Source: an uncultured bacterium (GTDB lineage: Bacteria; Bacillota; Clostridia; Oscillospirales; Ruminococcaceae). From it: DNA of 40,575 bases. The notes beneath the pieces are model-generated. The model was not told where the DNA came from, made no database searches, and saw only the letters and a list, made by a program, of their open reading frames with translations. Shown one piece after another: positions 22,010-29,888 of this stretch (position 1 is its first letter; each line of letters starts with the position of its first letter). A program made the translations under genes and the position numbers. The stretch spans positions 1 to 40,575 of the forward strand of contig CAJMLQ010000013.1 in assembly GCA_905214265.1 (NCBI GenBank). Reading direction: 5' to 3'.

Positions 22010-22378
22010 GTGATACAGATGCAAACACGCATGAAAGTAGCCGATAATACCGGCGCGAAAGAACTCATGTGTATCCGTGTGTTGGGCGGTTCCGGAAGAC
22101 GGTACGCCAACATTGGCGACGTTGTGGTTTGCTCGGTCAAAAAAGCAACACCAGGCGGCGTTGTAAAAAAAGGCGATGTAGTAAAAGCGGTGATCGTTCG
22201 TTCGGTGAAGGGACTTCGCCGGGAGGACGGGACCTATATTCGTTTTGACGAAAATGCGGCAGTCATCATCCGTGATGACAAAAACCCCCGCGGCACCCGT
22301 ATTTTTGGGCCGGTGGCCAGAGAGCTTCGTGAGAAAGACTACATGAAGATCCTCTCTCTCGCCCCGGAAGTCCTTTGA
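22010..22378 (+). CDS. rplN: 50S ribosomal protein L14
   Basis: Large-subunit protein (122 aa) at the subunit interface and the binding site of ribosome silencing factor RsfS. IQMQTRMKVADNTGAKELMC (2-21), the GDVVVCSVKKATPGGVVKKG block and GTRIFGPVARELRE are typical of L14. The start is GTG at 22010 behind AAAGGAGGAAACGCACT. rplX follows after 14 bp. Confidence 0.97.
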   Translation: MIQMQTRMKVADNTGAKELMCIRVLGGSGRRYANIGDVVVCSVKKATPGGVVKKGDVVKAVIVRSVKGLRREDGTYIRFDENAAVIIRDDKNPRGTRIFGPVARELREKDYMKILSLAPEVL

Positions 22379-22392
22379 TGGAGGTGCGGAGA

Positions 22393-22710
22393 ATGGCGAA
22401 TAAAATGCATGTGAAAACCGGCGACAAAGTCGTCATCATCAGCGGCAAGGACAAAGGCAAGCAGGGCAAGGTCCTGGAAGTCAGCCCCAAGGAAGGCAAG
22501 ATTATTATTGAGGGCTGCAACCTGGTCACCAAGCATGTGAAGCCCCGCCAGATGGGCGAACAGGGTGGCCTGGTCAAAGCCGAAGCCCCCATGTACGCCT
22601 GCAAGGCGATGCTCGTCTGCCCCAAATGCGGCAAGCCCACCCGTGTCCATCATAAGGTGAACGCGGACGGCACCAAAGAGCGCCAGTGCAAGTGCGGCGA
22701 GACTTTTTAA
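22393..22710 (+). CDS. rplX: 50S ribosomal protein L24
   Basis: Assembly initiator protein (105 aa) with a KOW motif in VKTGDKVVIISGKDKGKQGK (about 7-26). The C-terminal part has LVCPKCGKPTRVHHKV and QCKCGETF, cysteine pairs that could bind zinc. The ATG at 22393 is chosen because GGAGG at 22380-22384 lies 8 nt upstream; in-frame TTG and ATG codons at 22375 and 22378 would lie before it. Confidence 0.95.
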   Translation: MANKMHVKTGDKVVIISGKDKGKQGKVLEVSPKEGKIIIEGCNLVTKHVKPRQMGEQGGLVKAEAPMYACKAMLVCPKCGKPTRVHHKVNADGTKERQCKCGETF

Positions 22711-22725
22711 GAAGGAGGAGAACAC

Positions 22726-23265
22726 ATGGCCCGTCTGAAAGACTATTATAAGAGCGACGTAGCCCCGGCTCTGATGAAGAAGTTCGGCTACAAGAGTGTC
22801 ATGCAGATCCCGAAGCTTGAAAAGATCGTTATCAACGTCGGCTGCGGTGAGGCTCGTGAAAATTCCAAAGTGATGGACGCTGTGGTCAAGGATCTGGCCG
22901 CGATCACCGGCCAGAAGCCGATTCTGACCGTTGCAAAGACCTCCATCGCGAACTTTAAACTCCGTGAAGGCATGGTAATCGGCGCAAAGGTTACCCTCCG
23001 TGCGGATAAAATGTATGAGTTTATGGACCGGTTCTTCAACGTGGCGCTGCCCCGCGTCCGCGACTTCCGTGGAATCAATCCGAACTCCTTTGACGGCCGC
23101 GGCAACTACACGGTCGGTCTGAAAGAACAGCTGATCTTCCCGGAAATCGAGTACGATAAGATCGACAAGATCCGCGGCATGGACATCAGCTTCATCACCA
23201 CTGCGAAAACCGACGAGGAAGCCCGCGAGCTGCTGAGCCTTCTCGGCGCTCCGTTCGCGAAATAA
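22726..23265 (+). CDS. rplE: 50S ribosomal protein L5
   Basis: 5S rRNA-binding protein (179 aa) of the central protuberance, contacting P-site tRNA. Signatures are MQIPKLEKIVINVGCGEA (about 26-43), the ITGQKPILTVAKTSIANFKLR stretch (61-81) and the late GNYTVGLKEQLIFPEIEYD. The length is normal. AAGGAGGAG about 7 nt before the ATG is the ribosome binding site; 16 bp to rpsN. Confidence 0.97.
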   Translation: MARLKDYYKSDVAPALMKKFGYKSVMQIPKLEKIVINVGCGEARENSKVMDAVVKDLAAITGQKPILTVAKTSIANFKLREGMVIGAKVTLRADKMYEFMDRFFNVALPRVRDFRGINPNSFDGRGNYTVGLKEQLIFPEIEYDKIDKIRGMDISFITTAKTDEEARELLSLLGAPFAK

Positions 23266-23281
23266 GGGAGGAAAGTAACAA

Positions 23282-23467
23282 ATGGCGAAAAAATCCATGG
23301 TGCTCAAGCAGCAGAGAGAGCCGAAATTTTCCACCCGTGCCTATAACAGATGCAAAATCTGCGGCCGTCCCCACGCCTACCTGCGGAAATACGGCGTCTG
23401 CCGTATCTGCTTCCGGGAGCTGGCTTATAAGGGCGAAATTCCTGGCGTAAAGAAGGCCAGCTGGTAA
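23282..23467 (+). CDS. rpsN: 30S ribosomal protein S14, zinc type (type Z)
   Basis: Head protein of the small subunit in its short, zinc-binding form (61 aa). Cys24, Cys27, Cys40 and Cys43 in RCKICGRPHAYLRKYGVCRI form the zinc ribbon. A zinc-free paralogue used under zinc starvation is often encoded elsewhere in Firmicutes; none lies in this window. GGGAGGAAAG precedes the ATG, and the gap to rpsH is 28 bp. Confidence 0.96.
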   Translation: MAKKSMVLKQQREPKFSTRAYNRCKICGRPHAYLRKYGVCRICFRELAYKGEIPGVKKASW

Positions 23468-23495
23468 CCAATACCGAGTAAAGGAGGTTGACGGT

Positions 23496-23894
23496 ATGCA
23501 AATCACCGATACCATCGCAGATATGCTCACCCGTATCCGCAACGCGAATTCGGCGAAACACGACACGGTGGACATCCCCGCGTCCAATATGAAGAAGGCC
23601 ATCGCGCAGATCCTCGTCGACGAGGGCTTCGTGAAAGGCTTCACAGTCATTGAAGACGGCAAACAGGGCGTCATCCGCATGACCCTGAAATACGGCGCCA
23701 ACAAGGCTCCGGTTATTACCGGCCTGCGCCGGGTCTCCAAGCCCGGCCTGCGCATCTACTCCAATTGTGAGGATATGCCCAAAGTTATGAAGGGCCTTGG
23801 CGTGGCGATTGTCTCCACTTCCAAGGGCGTTATGACCGATAAAAAGGCTCGCCGCGAGAATGTCGGCGGCGAAGTCCTGGCATTTGTGTGGTAA
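23496..23894 (+). CDS. rpsH: 30S ribosomal protein S8
   Basis: Primary 16S rRNA-binding protein (132 aa) of the platform. DTIADMLTRIRNANSAKHDT (5-24), the RVSKPGLRIYSN segment near 78-89 and the C-terminal GLGVAIVSTSKGVMTDKKAR are family signatures. In E. coli S8 is the autogenous repressor of the spc operon; no matching S8 site was identified here. AAAGGAGGTTGACGGT is the ribosome binding site. Confidence 0.97.
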   Translation: MQITDTIADMLTRIRNANSAKHDTVDIPASNMKKAIAQILVDEGFVKGFTVIEDGKQGVIRMTLKYGANKAPVITGLRRVSKPGLRIYSNCEDMPKVMKGLGVAIVSTSKGVMTDKKARRENVGGEVLAFVW

Positions 23895-23907
23895 GGAGGA
23901 ACTGACT

Positions 23908-24447
23908 ATGTCCCGTATTGGCAGAAAACCAATCCAGGTTCCTTCCGGCGTCGACGTCAAGATCGACGGCCATCACATTACCGTGAAAGGCCCCAAAGGA
24001 ACTCTGGAAAGAGAAATTCATAAAGATATTACTGCGGCGCTCGACAACGGCGTGATTACGGTCACCCGTCCCAGCGACGACAAGGCCCATCGTTCGCTCC
24101 ACGGCCTGACCCGCACGCTGATCGAAAACATGGTCACCGGCGTGACCAACGGCTTTACCAAGGAGCTTGAGGTCAACGGCGTCGGCTACCGTGTCGCGAA
24201 GCAGGGCAGCGATCTCGTCATGAACCTCGGCTACTCCCATCAGGTGATTGTGCCGGAAATCGACGGCATCCACATCGACGTGCCCGCGCCGAACAAGATC
24301 ATTATCTCCGGCCCCGATAAGCAGGCCGTCGGCCAGTTTGCAGCCAACGTCCGGGAAAAACGCCCGCCGGAACCCTATAAGGGCAAAGGCATCAAGTACG
24401 TTGACGAAGTGATTCAGCGTAAAGAAGGCAAAACTGGTAAGAAGTAA
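23908..24447 (+). CDS. rplF: 50S ribosomal protein L6
   Basis: Large-subunit protein (179 aa) near the factor-binding site. It has SRIGRKPIQVPSGVDVKIDG (2-21), a duplicated fold, and the C-terminal ISGPDKQAVGQFAANVREKR with PPEPYKGKGIKY. The ATG at 23908 follows AAGGAGGAACTGACT; the longer frame into rpsH is not used. The gap to rplR is 22 bp. Confidence 0.97.
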   Translation: MSRIGRKPIQVPSGVDVKIDGHHITVKGPKGTLEREIHKDITAALDNGVITVTRPSDDKAHRSLHGLTRTLIENMVTGVTNGFTKELEVNGVGYRVAKQGSDLVMNLGYSHQVIVPEIDGIHIDVPAPNKIIISGPDKQAVGQFAANVREKRPPEPYKGKGIKYVDEVIQRKEGKTGKK

Positions 24448-24469
24448 GTAGTCAAAGGAGTGACAAGAA

Positions 24470-24829
24470 ATGATCAAAAAGCCGGATAGCAATAAGGCTC
24501 GTTTGAAACGGCACTGCCGGGTCCGCAACAAAATCTCCGGAACCCCGGAACGCCCCCGCCTGAATGTATTCCGCTCCGCTAAGCATATTTACGCGCAGCT
24601 GATCGATGACGTCAACGGCGTGACCCTTGCCTCCGCTTCTTCCATGGAAAAGGACTTTGAAGCAAACGGCGGCAACAAAGAAGGCGCGTATGCGGTTGGT
24701 AAGAAAATTGCCGAGCATGCAGCTGCTAAGGGCATCACCGAGGTCGTTTTTGACCGCGGCGGCTACATCTTCCACGGAAGAGTCGCCGAATTGGCCAATG
24801 GGGCGCGCGAGGGCGGCCTCAAGTTCTAA
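24470..24829 (+). CDS. rplR: 50S ribosomal protein L18
   Basis: 5S rRNA-binding protein (119 aa). RLKRHCRVRNKISGTPERPR (about 11-30), LNVFRSAKHIYAQLIDD and the C-terminal FDRGGYIFHGRVAELANGAR are the usual signatures. The N-terminus is basic as expected. AAAGGAGTGACAAGAA precedes the ATG. rpsE follows after 15 bp. Confidence 0.97.
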   Translation: MIKKPDSNKARLKRHCRVRNKISGTPERPRLNVFRSAKHIYAQLIDDVNGVTLASASSMEKDFEANGGNKEGAYAVGKKIAEHAAAKGITEVVFDRGGYIFHGRVAELANGAREGGLKF

Positions 24830-24844
24830 GAGGGAGGTATTCGT

Positions 24845-25345
24845 TTGGCTAGAATAGATGGTTCTACCCTGGACCTGCAGGAGAGAGTCGTAACCATTAA
24901 CCGTGTATCCAAGACGGTCAAAGGCGGCCGGATCTTCAAGTTCGCCGCTCTGGTCGTTGTCGGCGACGGCAACGGCATCATCGGTTTCGGCCTCGGAAAA
25001 TCCGGAGAGGTTCCGGACGCGATCCGCAAAGGCATCGAAGATGCCAAGAAAAACCTGTTCAAGGTTTCCTTGAAAGGCACCAGCATCCCCCACGAGGTCA
25101 TCGGCGAATTCGGCGCTGGCCGCGTGCTTCTGAAGCCCGCCCCTGAAGGAACCGGCGTTATCGCAGGCGGCCCCGTCCGTGCTGTGGTGGAGACTGCGGG
25201 CATTAAGGATATCCGTACGAAAGCGCTCCGTTCCAATAACCCCTGCAATGTGGTTCGGGCCACGATCAACGGGCTGAAATCCCTGCGCAACGCCAGCGAG
25301 GTCGCTGCGATCCGGGGCAAGACTGTTGAAGAAATTATTGGTTAA
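24845..25345 (+). CDS. rpsE: 30S ribosomal protein S5
   Basis: Small-subunit fidelity protein (166 aa), the site of spectinomycin-resistance mutations in other bacteria. LQERVVTINRVSKTVKGGRI (about 9-28, including the spectinomycin-contact loop), FAALVVVGDGNGIIGFGLGK and the C-terminal NPCNVVRATINGL are clear. The start appears to be TTG at 24845, set by AGGGAGG at 24832-24838; no ATG or GTG lies at the right place. Confidence 0.95.
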   Translation: MARIDGSTLDLQERVVTINRVSKTVKGGRIFKFAALVVVGDGNGIIGFGLGKSGEVPDAIRKGIEDAKKNLFKVSLKGTSIPHEVIGEFGAGRVLLKPAPEGTGVIAGGPVRAVVETAGIKDIRTKALRSNNPCNVVRATINGLKSLRNASEVAAIRGKTVEEIIG

Positions 25346-25357
25346 GGAGGCAGACAA

Positions 25358-25537
25358 ATGGCAAATCTTACTGTGAAGCTGGTAAAAGGTCTTGCTGGCA
25401 AGAAGAAAGACCAGATTGCCGTTGCCGAGTCTCTGGGCCTCAGAAAAGCAGGCGACGTTTCGGTTCAGCCCGACAACGACGCAACCAGAGGCAAGATCTT
25501 CAAAATTTCCCACCTCGTCGAGGTTACCGAAAACTAA
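25358..25537 (+). CDS. rpmD: 50S ribosomal protein L30
   Basis: A 59-aa protein beginning MANLTVKLVKGLAGKKKDQI, followed by AVAESLGLRKAGDVSVQPDN and the ending GKIFKISHLVEVTEN. This is the bacterial L30 family at its normal position between rpsE and rplO. TTAAGGAGGCAGACAA gives a strong ribosome binding site. Gaps are 12 bp upstream and 19 bp downstream. Confidence 0.95.
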   Translation: MANLTVKLVKGLAGKKKDQIAVAESLGLRKAGDVSVQPDNDATRGKIFKISHLVEVTEN

Positions 25538-25556
25538 GTAAGGAGGTGCGAGTATC

Positions 25557-26000
25557 ATGAAACTGCACGAATTAGCACCGGCCGAGGGCTCCAAAAAAGA
25601 GCATTTCCGCGTCGGAAGAGGCCATGGTTCCGGCAATGGGAAAACCGCCGGTAAAGGACATAAAGGACAAAATGCACGTTCCGGCGGCGGCGTCCGTCCC
25701 GGCTTTGAAGGCGGCCAGATGCCTCTGTATCGGCGCCTTCCCAAGCGTGGCTTTAACAACGCCCGGTTTGCGACCAACTACGCCATTGTCAACGTCAGCG
25801 ATTTGGACGTTTTTGAAGACGGCGCAGTCGTCGATGCGGCGGCTCTGGTGGAATCCGGCCTGGTCAATGATCAGTGCGATGGCATCAAGATTCTTGGCAA
25901 CGGTGAAATCTTTAAGAAACTAACCGTTCATGCAGCTGCCTTCTCCCAATCCGCAAAAGAAAAGATTGAGGCAGCAGGAGGAAAGGCCGAGGTGATGTAA
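25557..26000 (+). CDS. rplO: 50S ribosomal protein L15
   Basis: Late-assembly large-subunit protein (147 aa). Its Gly-rich basic N-terminus (LAPAEGSKKEHFRVGRGHGS, 6-25; GKTAGKGHKGQNARSGGGVR next) and GFEGGQMPLYRRLPKRGF are typical. The C-terminal globular part ends in AAAFSQSAKEKIEAAGGKAE. AAGGAGGTGCGAG precedes the ATG. Only one base separates its stop from the secY start. Confidence 0.97.
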   Translation: MKLHELAPAEGSKKEHFRVGRGHGSGNGKTAGKGHKGQNARSGGGVRPGFEGGQMPLYRRLPKRGFNNARFATNYAIVNVSDLDVFEDGAVVDAAALVESGLVNDQCDGIKILGNGEIFKKLTVHAAAFSQSAKEKIEAAGGKAEVM

Positions 26001-26001
26001 G

Positions 26002-27297
26002 GTGTTTGAAACCTGGAGAAATGCTTTCAAACAGGAGGACCTCCGCAAGAAGATCCTGTACACCCTCTTTATCATCTTTATCTTCCGTCTTGGCTCTGCA
26101 ATCCCGACCCCCTTTATCAACCCGGATGCGCTGAAATCTATGGTAAGCGGCGGCGCCGACTTCTTAAGTTATCTGAACATCATGACCGGCGGCGGCTTGG
26201 AACAGGCGAATATTTTTGCCATGTCCATTACGCCGTATATCAACGCCTCCATTATCATCCAGCTCCTTACGGTTGCGATTCCCGCCCTGGAGCGGCTTGC
26301 AAAGGAAGGGTCTGAGGGGCGGAAGGTCATCCAGAAGATCACTCGGTATACGACTTTTGGCCTGGCAATCGTTCAGGCGATCGGCTTCTACTTCGTGATG
26401 CGCCGCACCAGCGGTGTTTTGGAGTATACCAGTGGATTTTCTGGTGTGTTTGCAGCGATCGTCATTGTGGCGGTCTTTACGGCCGGTACGGCGGTTGTCG
26501 TCTGGCTGGGCGACCGAATCACCGAAAAAGGAATTGGTAACGGCATCTCGATCATCCTGTTTGCAGGTATCATTTCCCGCGGCCCGGCGGCATTTATGCA
26601 GCTGGCTGCATGGTGGCAGCTCGGTTCGAGCAAACCGATGTACTATTTCCTGGTTCCCTTCATTGTCCTGGTCTTCATCGCCATGATCGCGTTCATCGTT
26701 TTCATGACCGATGCAGAGCGGCGGATCCCGGTTTCCTATGCGAAGCGGGTGGTCGGCCGGAAGATGTACGGCGGCCAGAACAGCCATATTCCGATCAAGG
26801 TCAACATGAGCGGCGTTATGCCCATCATCTTTGCAATGTCCTTCCTTTCGATCCCGAACATGATCGGATCCTTTGTGAATGTGAAGCAAGGCGGCTTCTG
26901 GGACGGATTCTTCAAGCTGTTCCAGACAAACAGCTGGGTGTACGCGGCGCTGTATCTGATCCTGATCATTGCATTTAACTATTTCTACGTTGCGATTCAG
27001 TATAATCCCATTGAGATCGCCAACAATCTTCGGAAGAACAACGGCGGCATCCCCGGCATCCGTCCTGGAAAGCCGACCTCGGACTTTATCGCCCGGGTCA
27101 TTTCCAAGATTACGTTGGTCGGCGCTGTGTTCCTCGGCATCATTGCGGTATTCCCCATCGTTTTCTCCGCTATCACGGGAGCCAATGTTTCGCTGGGCGG
27201 TACTTCGATCTTGATTATCGTCGGCGTTGCGCTGGAGACTATGCGGCAGATGGAATCCCAGATGATGATGCGTCATCACAAAGGTTTCCTGGAGTAA
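26002..27297 (+). CDS. secY: Preprotein translocase subunit SecY
   Basis: Channel-forming membrane subunit of the Sec translocon (431 aa, ten predicted membrane spans). The N-terminal FRLGSAIPTPFIN near 30-42, the MSITPYINASIIIQLLTVAIP plug/second-span region near 73-93, and the cytoplasmic loop with RRIPVSYAKRVVG near 240-252 and HIPIKVNMSGVMPIIFA are family signatures. The start is GTG at 26002, with GAGGTGAT just upstream in the end of rplO. It sits in its usual place in the spc operon. A small A/T-stemmed hairpin follows before adk. Confidence 0.97.
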   Translation: MFETWRNAFKQEDLRKKILYTLFIIFIFRLGSAIPTPFINPDALKSMVSGGADFLSYLNIMTGGGLEQANIFAMSITPYINASIIIQLLTVAIPALERLAKEGSEGRKVIQKITRYTTFGLAIVQAIGFYFVMRRTSGVLEYTSGFSGVFAAIVIVAVFTAGTAVVVWLGDRITEKGIGNGISIILFAGIISRGPAAFMQLAAWWQLGSSKPMYYFLVPFIVLVFIAMIAFIVFMTDAERRIPVSYAKRVVGRKMYGGQNSHIPIKVNMSGVMPIIFAMSFLSIPNMIGSFVNVKQGGFWDGFFKLFQTNSWVYAALYLILIIAFNYFYVAIQYNPIEIANNLRKNNGGIPGIRPGKPTSDFIARVISKITLVGAVFLGIIAVFPIVFSAITGANVSLGGTSILIIVGVALETMRQMESQMMMRHHKGFLE

Positions 27298-27306
27298 TCG
27301 GACAGA

Positions 27307-27341
27307 AAAATAACCCGTTTGACAGAATCATCCGTTATTTT
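27307..27341 (+). other. Inverted repeat between secY and adk
   Basis: AAAATAAC (27307-27314) pairs perfectly with GTTATTTT (27334-27341) in the 69-bp gap. TTGACA at 27322-27327 lies in the loop, but no -10 box follows at proper spacing. It could be a weak attenuator or a processing site. Confidence 0.3.
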
Positions 27342-27366
27342 CGAGTCTCGAGAAGGGGGCACAGAT

Positions 27367-28005
27367 ATGAATCTAATTCTTTTGGGCGCACCCGGCGCAG
27401 GAAAGGGCACGCAGGCGGAAGTCATCTGCAACACCCTGCACATTCCTGCGATTTCCACCGGAAACATTTTGCGTGAAGCAATCAAAAATCAGACGGCACT
27501 GGGCCTGGAGGCGAAAACGTACATGGACGGCGGAAAGCTGGTCCCGGACGAGATCGTCATCAACATTCTGCGGGAACGCATTGGCCAGGAGGACTGCCAA
27601 AACGGCTTTGTCCTGGACGGCTTCCCCCGGACGGTACCCCAGGCGCGGGCGCTGGATGAAATGAAGGTCGCCATTGACCGCGTCATCGATATCGAGGTCG
27701 CGGACGAAAAAATTATGGCGCGCCTGTCGGGGCGGCGGGTCTGCGAGAACTGCGGAGCCTCCTACCACGTCGATTACAAGCCCACGAAAACAGAGGGTGT
27801 GTGCGACGTCTGCGGCGGCAAGACTGTTCAGCGCAAGGACGACCATCCCGATACGATAAAAGAGCGTTTGCGCGTATACCACGAGCAGACAGAGCCCTTG
27901 AAGGATTACTACTACGCTACAGGCAAGCTGTTTGTAGTGGAAGGACAGGAGGAAGTCGCCGATACCACGGCGCTGACTCTCAAGGCTGTGAATGCGGAGG
28001 CGTAA
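27367..28005 (+). CDS. adk: Adenylate kinase
   Basis: Interconverts ATP + AMP and 2 ADP. The 212-aa protein has P-loop GAPGAGKGTQ (7-16), the AMP-binding STGNILREA (30-38) and FVLDGFPRTVPQA (81-93). The long lid contains a zinc site: Cys126, Cys129, Cys146 and Cys149 in RVCENCGAS and GVCDVCGGK, as in Gram-positive enzymes. The ATG at 27367 is set by GAAGGGGG 9-16 nt upstream; an in-frame ATG at 27319 is not supported. The position between secY and map is conserved in Firmicutes. Confidence 0.97.
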   Translation: MNLILLGAPGAGKGTQAEVICNTLHIPAISTGNILREAIKNQTALGLEAKTYMDGGKLVPDEIVINILRERIGQEDCQNGFVLDGFPRTVPQARALDEMKVAIDRVIDIEVADEKIMARLSGRRVCENCGASYHVDYKPTKTEGVCDVCGGKTVQRKDDHPDTIKERLRVYHEQTEPLKDYYYATGKLFVVEGQEEVADTTALTLKAVNAEA

Positions 28006-28011
28006 ACTTTC

Positions 28012-28758
28012 ATGATCGTTTTGAAAACTCATTCCGAACTGGAGCGGATGAAAAAGGCATGCCAGATATCGGCGGACGCGCTGAATGTCGCGGAAGAGCT
28101 GATAAAGCCTGGCGTGACGACCAAGGAAATCGACCTCGCCATTCACGATTATATCGTGAAATGCGGCGCGAAGCCGTCCTTCCTGGGTCTGTATGGATTC
28201 CCCGCGTCGGCCTGCATTTCGGTCAACGACGTGGTGATTCATGGGATCCCCTCCGGCTACAGCCTGAAGCCGGGCGACATCGTCAGCGTGGATGTTGGGG
28301 CCACGATTGATGGATACCACGGCGACAACGCTTACACCTTTGCGGTGGGCGAGGTTTCCGAGGAAGTCGCAACGCTGCTTCGAGTGACGCAGGAGAGCCT
28401 CTATAAGGGGATCGAGGCGGCGGTAGTTGGAAACCGCATCGGCGATATCTCCTTCGCCGTCCAGTCCCATGTAACGCCCTATGGATACGGAATCGTCCGG
28501 CAGTTTGTCGGCCACGGCGTCGGCCGGGAGCTCCACGAGGATCCGGAAGTGCCGAACTTCGGGCGCCCGGGCAGAGGCCCGCGGCTTGCCGAGGGGATGA
28601 CCATCGCGATTGAGCCGATGATCACCTTGGAGGGCGACGACGTTACCATTGATGCGGATAAGTGGACGACCCGGGCCAAATCCGGAAAAGCGGCTGCCCA
28701 TTTTGAACACACCATTGCCATCACAAAAGATGGGCCGGTCATCCTGACCAGACGGTGA
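28012..28758 (+). CDS. map: Type I methionine aminopeptidase
   Basis: Removes the initiator methionine from nascent proteins. In the 248-aa protein the dinuclear metal ligands are Asp94 (VSVDVGAT), Asp105 (HGDNAYTF), His168 (VGHGVG), Glu201 (AIEPMI) and Glu232 (FEHTIA), with the substrate-binding His77 in VVIHG. There is no N-terminal zinc-finger extension, as usual for short bacterial type I enzymes. It lies 6 bp after adk and 10 bp before the KOW gene. Confidence 0.96.
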   Translation: MIVLKTHSELERMKKACQISADALNVAEELIKPGVTTKEIDLAIHDYIVKCGAKPSFLGLYGFPASACISVNDVVIHGIPSGYSLKPGDIVSVDVGATIDGYHGDNAYTFAVGEVSEEVATLLRVTQESLYKGIEAAVVGNRIGDISFAVQSHVTPYGYGIVRQFVGHGVGRELHEDPEVPNFGRPGRGPRLAEGMTIAIEPMITLEGDDVTIDADKWTTRAKSGKAAAHFEHTIAITKDGPVILTRR

Positions 28759-28768
28759 GGGAGGACCA

Positions 28769-29035
28769 ATGGAGTTAAAAATCGGGACGGTGGTACAAAG
28801 CCTCCGCGGCCGTGATGAAGGCTTTTTCATGGTTGTCGGTTTTGACGGAAAGTTTGCATATCTTGCTGACGGACGGTCAAGACTGTTGGAAAAGCCGAAA
28901 AAAAAGAATCTCCGGCACCTGCGGGTGACAGGAACGGTTCTGGAGCCGGAACGAGTACAAACGAACAGACAATTGAAAGCCGCTTTGCGTGCAGCATTTG
29001 CAGAGGAGGGAAACTCTTGTCCAAAGATGATGTAA
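28769..29035 (+). CDS. KOW-domain RNA-binding protein (L14e-like)
   Basis: An 88-aa protein that begins KIGTVVQSLRGRDEGFFMVV, an SH3-like KOW domain like that of the archaeal/eukaryotic L14e/L6e/L27e group, followed by a basic segment (KPKKKNLRHLRVTG). In many Clostridia a gene of this kind sits between map and infA. Binding to rRNA or mRNA is inferred; the function is not established. Its last 19 bp overlap infA in another frame, which ties its translation to that of initiation factor IF-1. GGGAGGACCA precedes the ATG. Confidence 0.85.
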   Translation: MELKIGTVVQSLRGRDEGFFMVVGFDGKFAYLADGRSRLLEKPKKKNLRHLRVTGTVLEPERVQTNRQLKAALRAAFAEEGNSCPKMM

Positions 29036-29235
29036 TCGAAATTGAGGGCGTTGTGGTGGATTCGCTGCCAAACGCGACATTTAAGGTAGAGCTTCCGAAT
29101 GGACACACCATTCTGGCGCATATATCGGGAAAACTGCGGATGAACTTCATTCGGATCCTTCCCGGTGATAAGGTGACTGTCGAAATGTCGCCTTATGATC
29201 TGACCAAGGGACGCATTACCTGGCGTTCGAAATAA
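29017..29235 (+). CDS. infA: Translation initiation factor IF-1
   Basis: OB-fold factor (72 aa) that binds the ribosomal A site during initiation. SKDDVIEIEGVVVDSLPNAT (2-21), FKVELPNGHTILAHISGKLR and MNFIRILPGDKVTVEMSPYD are the classic sequence. The start is TTG at 29017, supported by GAGGAGGG at 29003-29010; it lies within the end of the KOW gene (19-bp overlap). A rare start in such a short essential gene may limit its output. Confidence 0.96.
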   Translation: MSKDDVIEIEGVVVDSLPNATFKVELPNGHTILAHISGKLRMNFIRILPGDKVTVEMSPYDLTKGRITWRSK

Positions 29236-29315
29236 TCTCCGTTCAACTGCCTGGCACGGGAAACCGTCCAGGACCCGGTCCCCCTGCGGGACCCACGTAC
29301 AAGGAGGGAAACCAC
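29236..29315 (+). other. Structured gap between infA and rpmJ
   Basis: CCTGGCACGG pairs with CCGTCCAGG around a GAAA loop (about 29249-29271, one bulge), and GGTCCC pairs with GGGACC (about 29276-29292). No T-run follows either stem. AAGGAGGGAAACCAC before the rpmJ GTG lies outside both stems. A role in mRNA processing or in balancing expression is possible. Confidence 0.35.
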
Positions 29316-29429
29316 GTGAAAGTAAGACCTTCTGTCAAGCCCATCTGCGAAAAGTGCAAAGTGATCAAGCGAAAAGGCAAGGTCATGGTAATCTGTGACA
29401 ATCCCAAGCACAAACAGCGCCAGGGCTGA
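29316..29429 (+). CDS. rpmJ: 50S ribosomal protein L36
   Basis: The smallest ribosomal protein (37 aa), a zinc ribbon. It starts MKVRPSVKPICEKCKVIKRK and ends NPKHKQRQG, with zinc ligands Cys11, Cys14, Cys27 and His32 (the zinc-binding C+ form). The start is GTG at 29316, about 8 nt behind AAGGAGGG. It sits at its usual position between infA and rpsM. A 75-bp gap without clear structure follows. Confidence 0.95.
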   Translation: MKVRPSVKPICEKCKVIKRKGKVMVICDNPKHKQRQG

Positions 29430-29504
29430 GAAACGCTTGACGTTCAACACTCAAACACTTAAACACAGCGGAACCGCGAGGTTTCGTATTGGAGGTGCAA
29501 GTTA

Positions 29505-29873
29505 ATGGCTCGTATCGCTGGTGTAGACCTGCCCCGCGAAAAACGAATCGAGATCGGTCTGACCTATGTCTACGGAATCGGTCAGAAATCTGCGAGGGAC
29601 ATCCTTGCGGCGACCGGCGTCAATCCCGACATCCGGGTGAAGGACCTCTCCGAGGATGACGCGACAAAACTCCGTGAATATATCGACAAGCATTACACCG
29701 TTGAGGGCGACCTGAGAAGAAACGTCGCTCTGAACATTAAGCGCCTGGTTGAAATCGGCTGCTACCGCGGACTGCGGCACCGCAAAGGCCTGCCTGTCAG
29801 AGGACAGCGGACCAAAACCAATGCTCGTACCCGCAAAGGCCCGAAGAAGACCATCGCCAACAAGAAGAAATAA
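29505..29873 (+). CDS. rpsM: 30S ribosomal protein S13
   Basis: Head protein (122 aa) that forms bridges B1a/b and contacts P-site tRNA with its basic tail. ARIAGVDLPREKRIEIGLTY (2-21), the GLRHRKGLPVRGQRTKTNAR stretch (about 90-109) and the GPKKTIANKKK end are typical. TTGGAGGTGCAAGTTA is the ribosome binding site. rpsK follows after 15 bp. Confidence 0.97.
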   Translation: MARIAGVDLPREKRIEIGLTYVYGIGQKSARDILAATGVNPDIRVKDLSEDDATKLREYIDKHYTVEGDLRRNVALNIKRLVEIGCYRGLRHRKGLPVRGQRTKTNARTRKGPKKTIANKKK

Positions 29874-29888
29874 GGAGGGATTTGAAAA

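Noticed and set aside
27322..27350. TTGACA as an adk promoter
   Set aside because: No acceptable -10 hexamer follows at 16-18 bp, and the box lies in a hairpin loop in the middle of an operon.
27373..29121. 582-aa antisense open frame over adk, map and the KOW gene
   Set aside because: It mirrors well-identified genes; long antisense frames are a by-product of GC-rich codon use.
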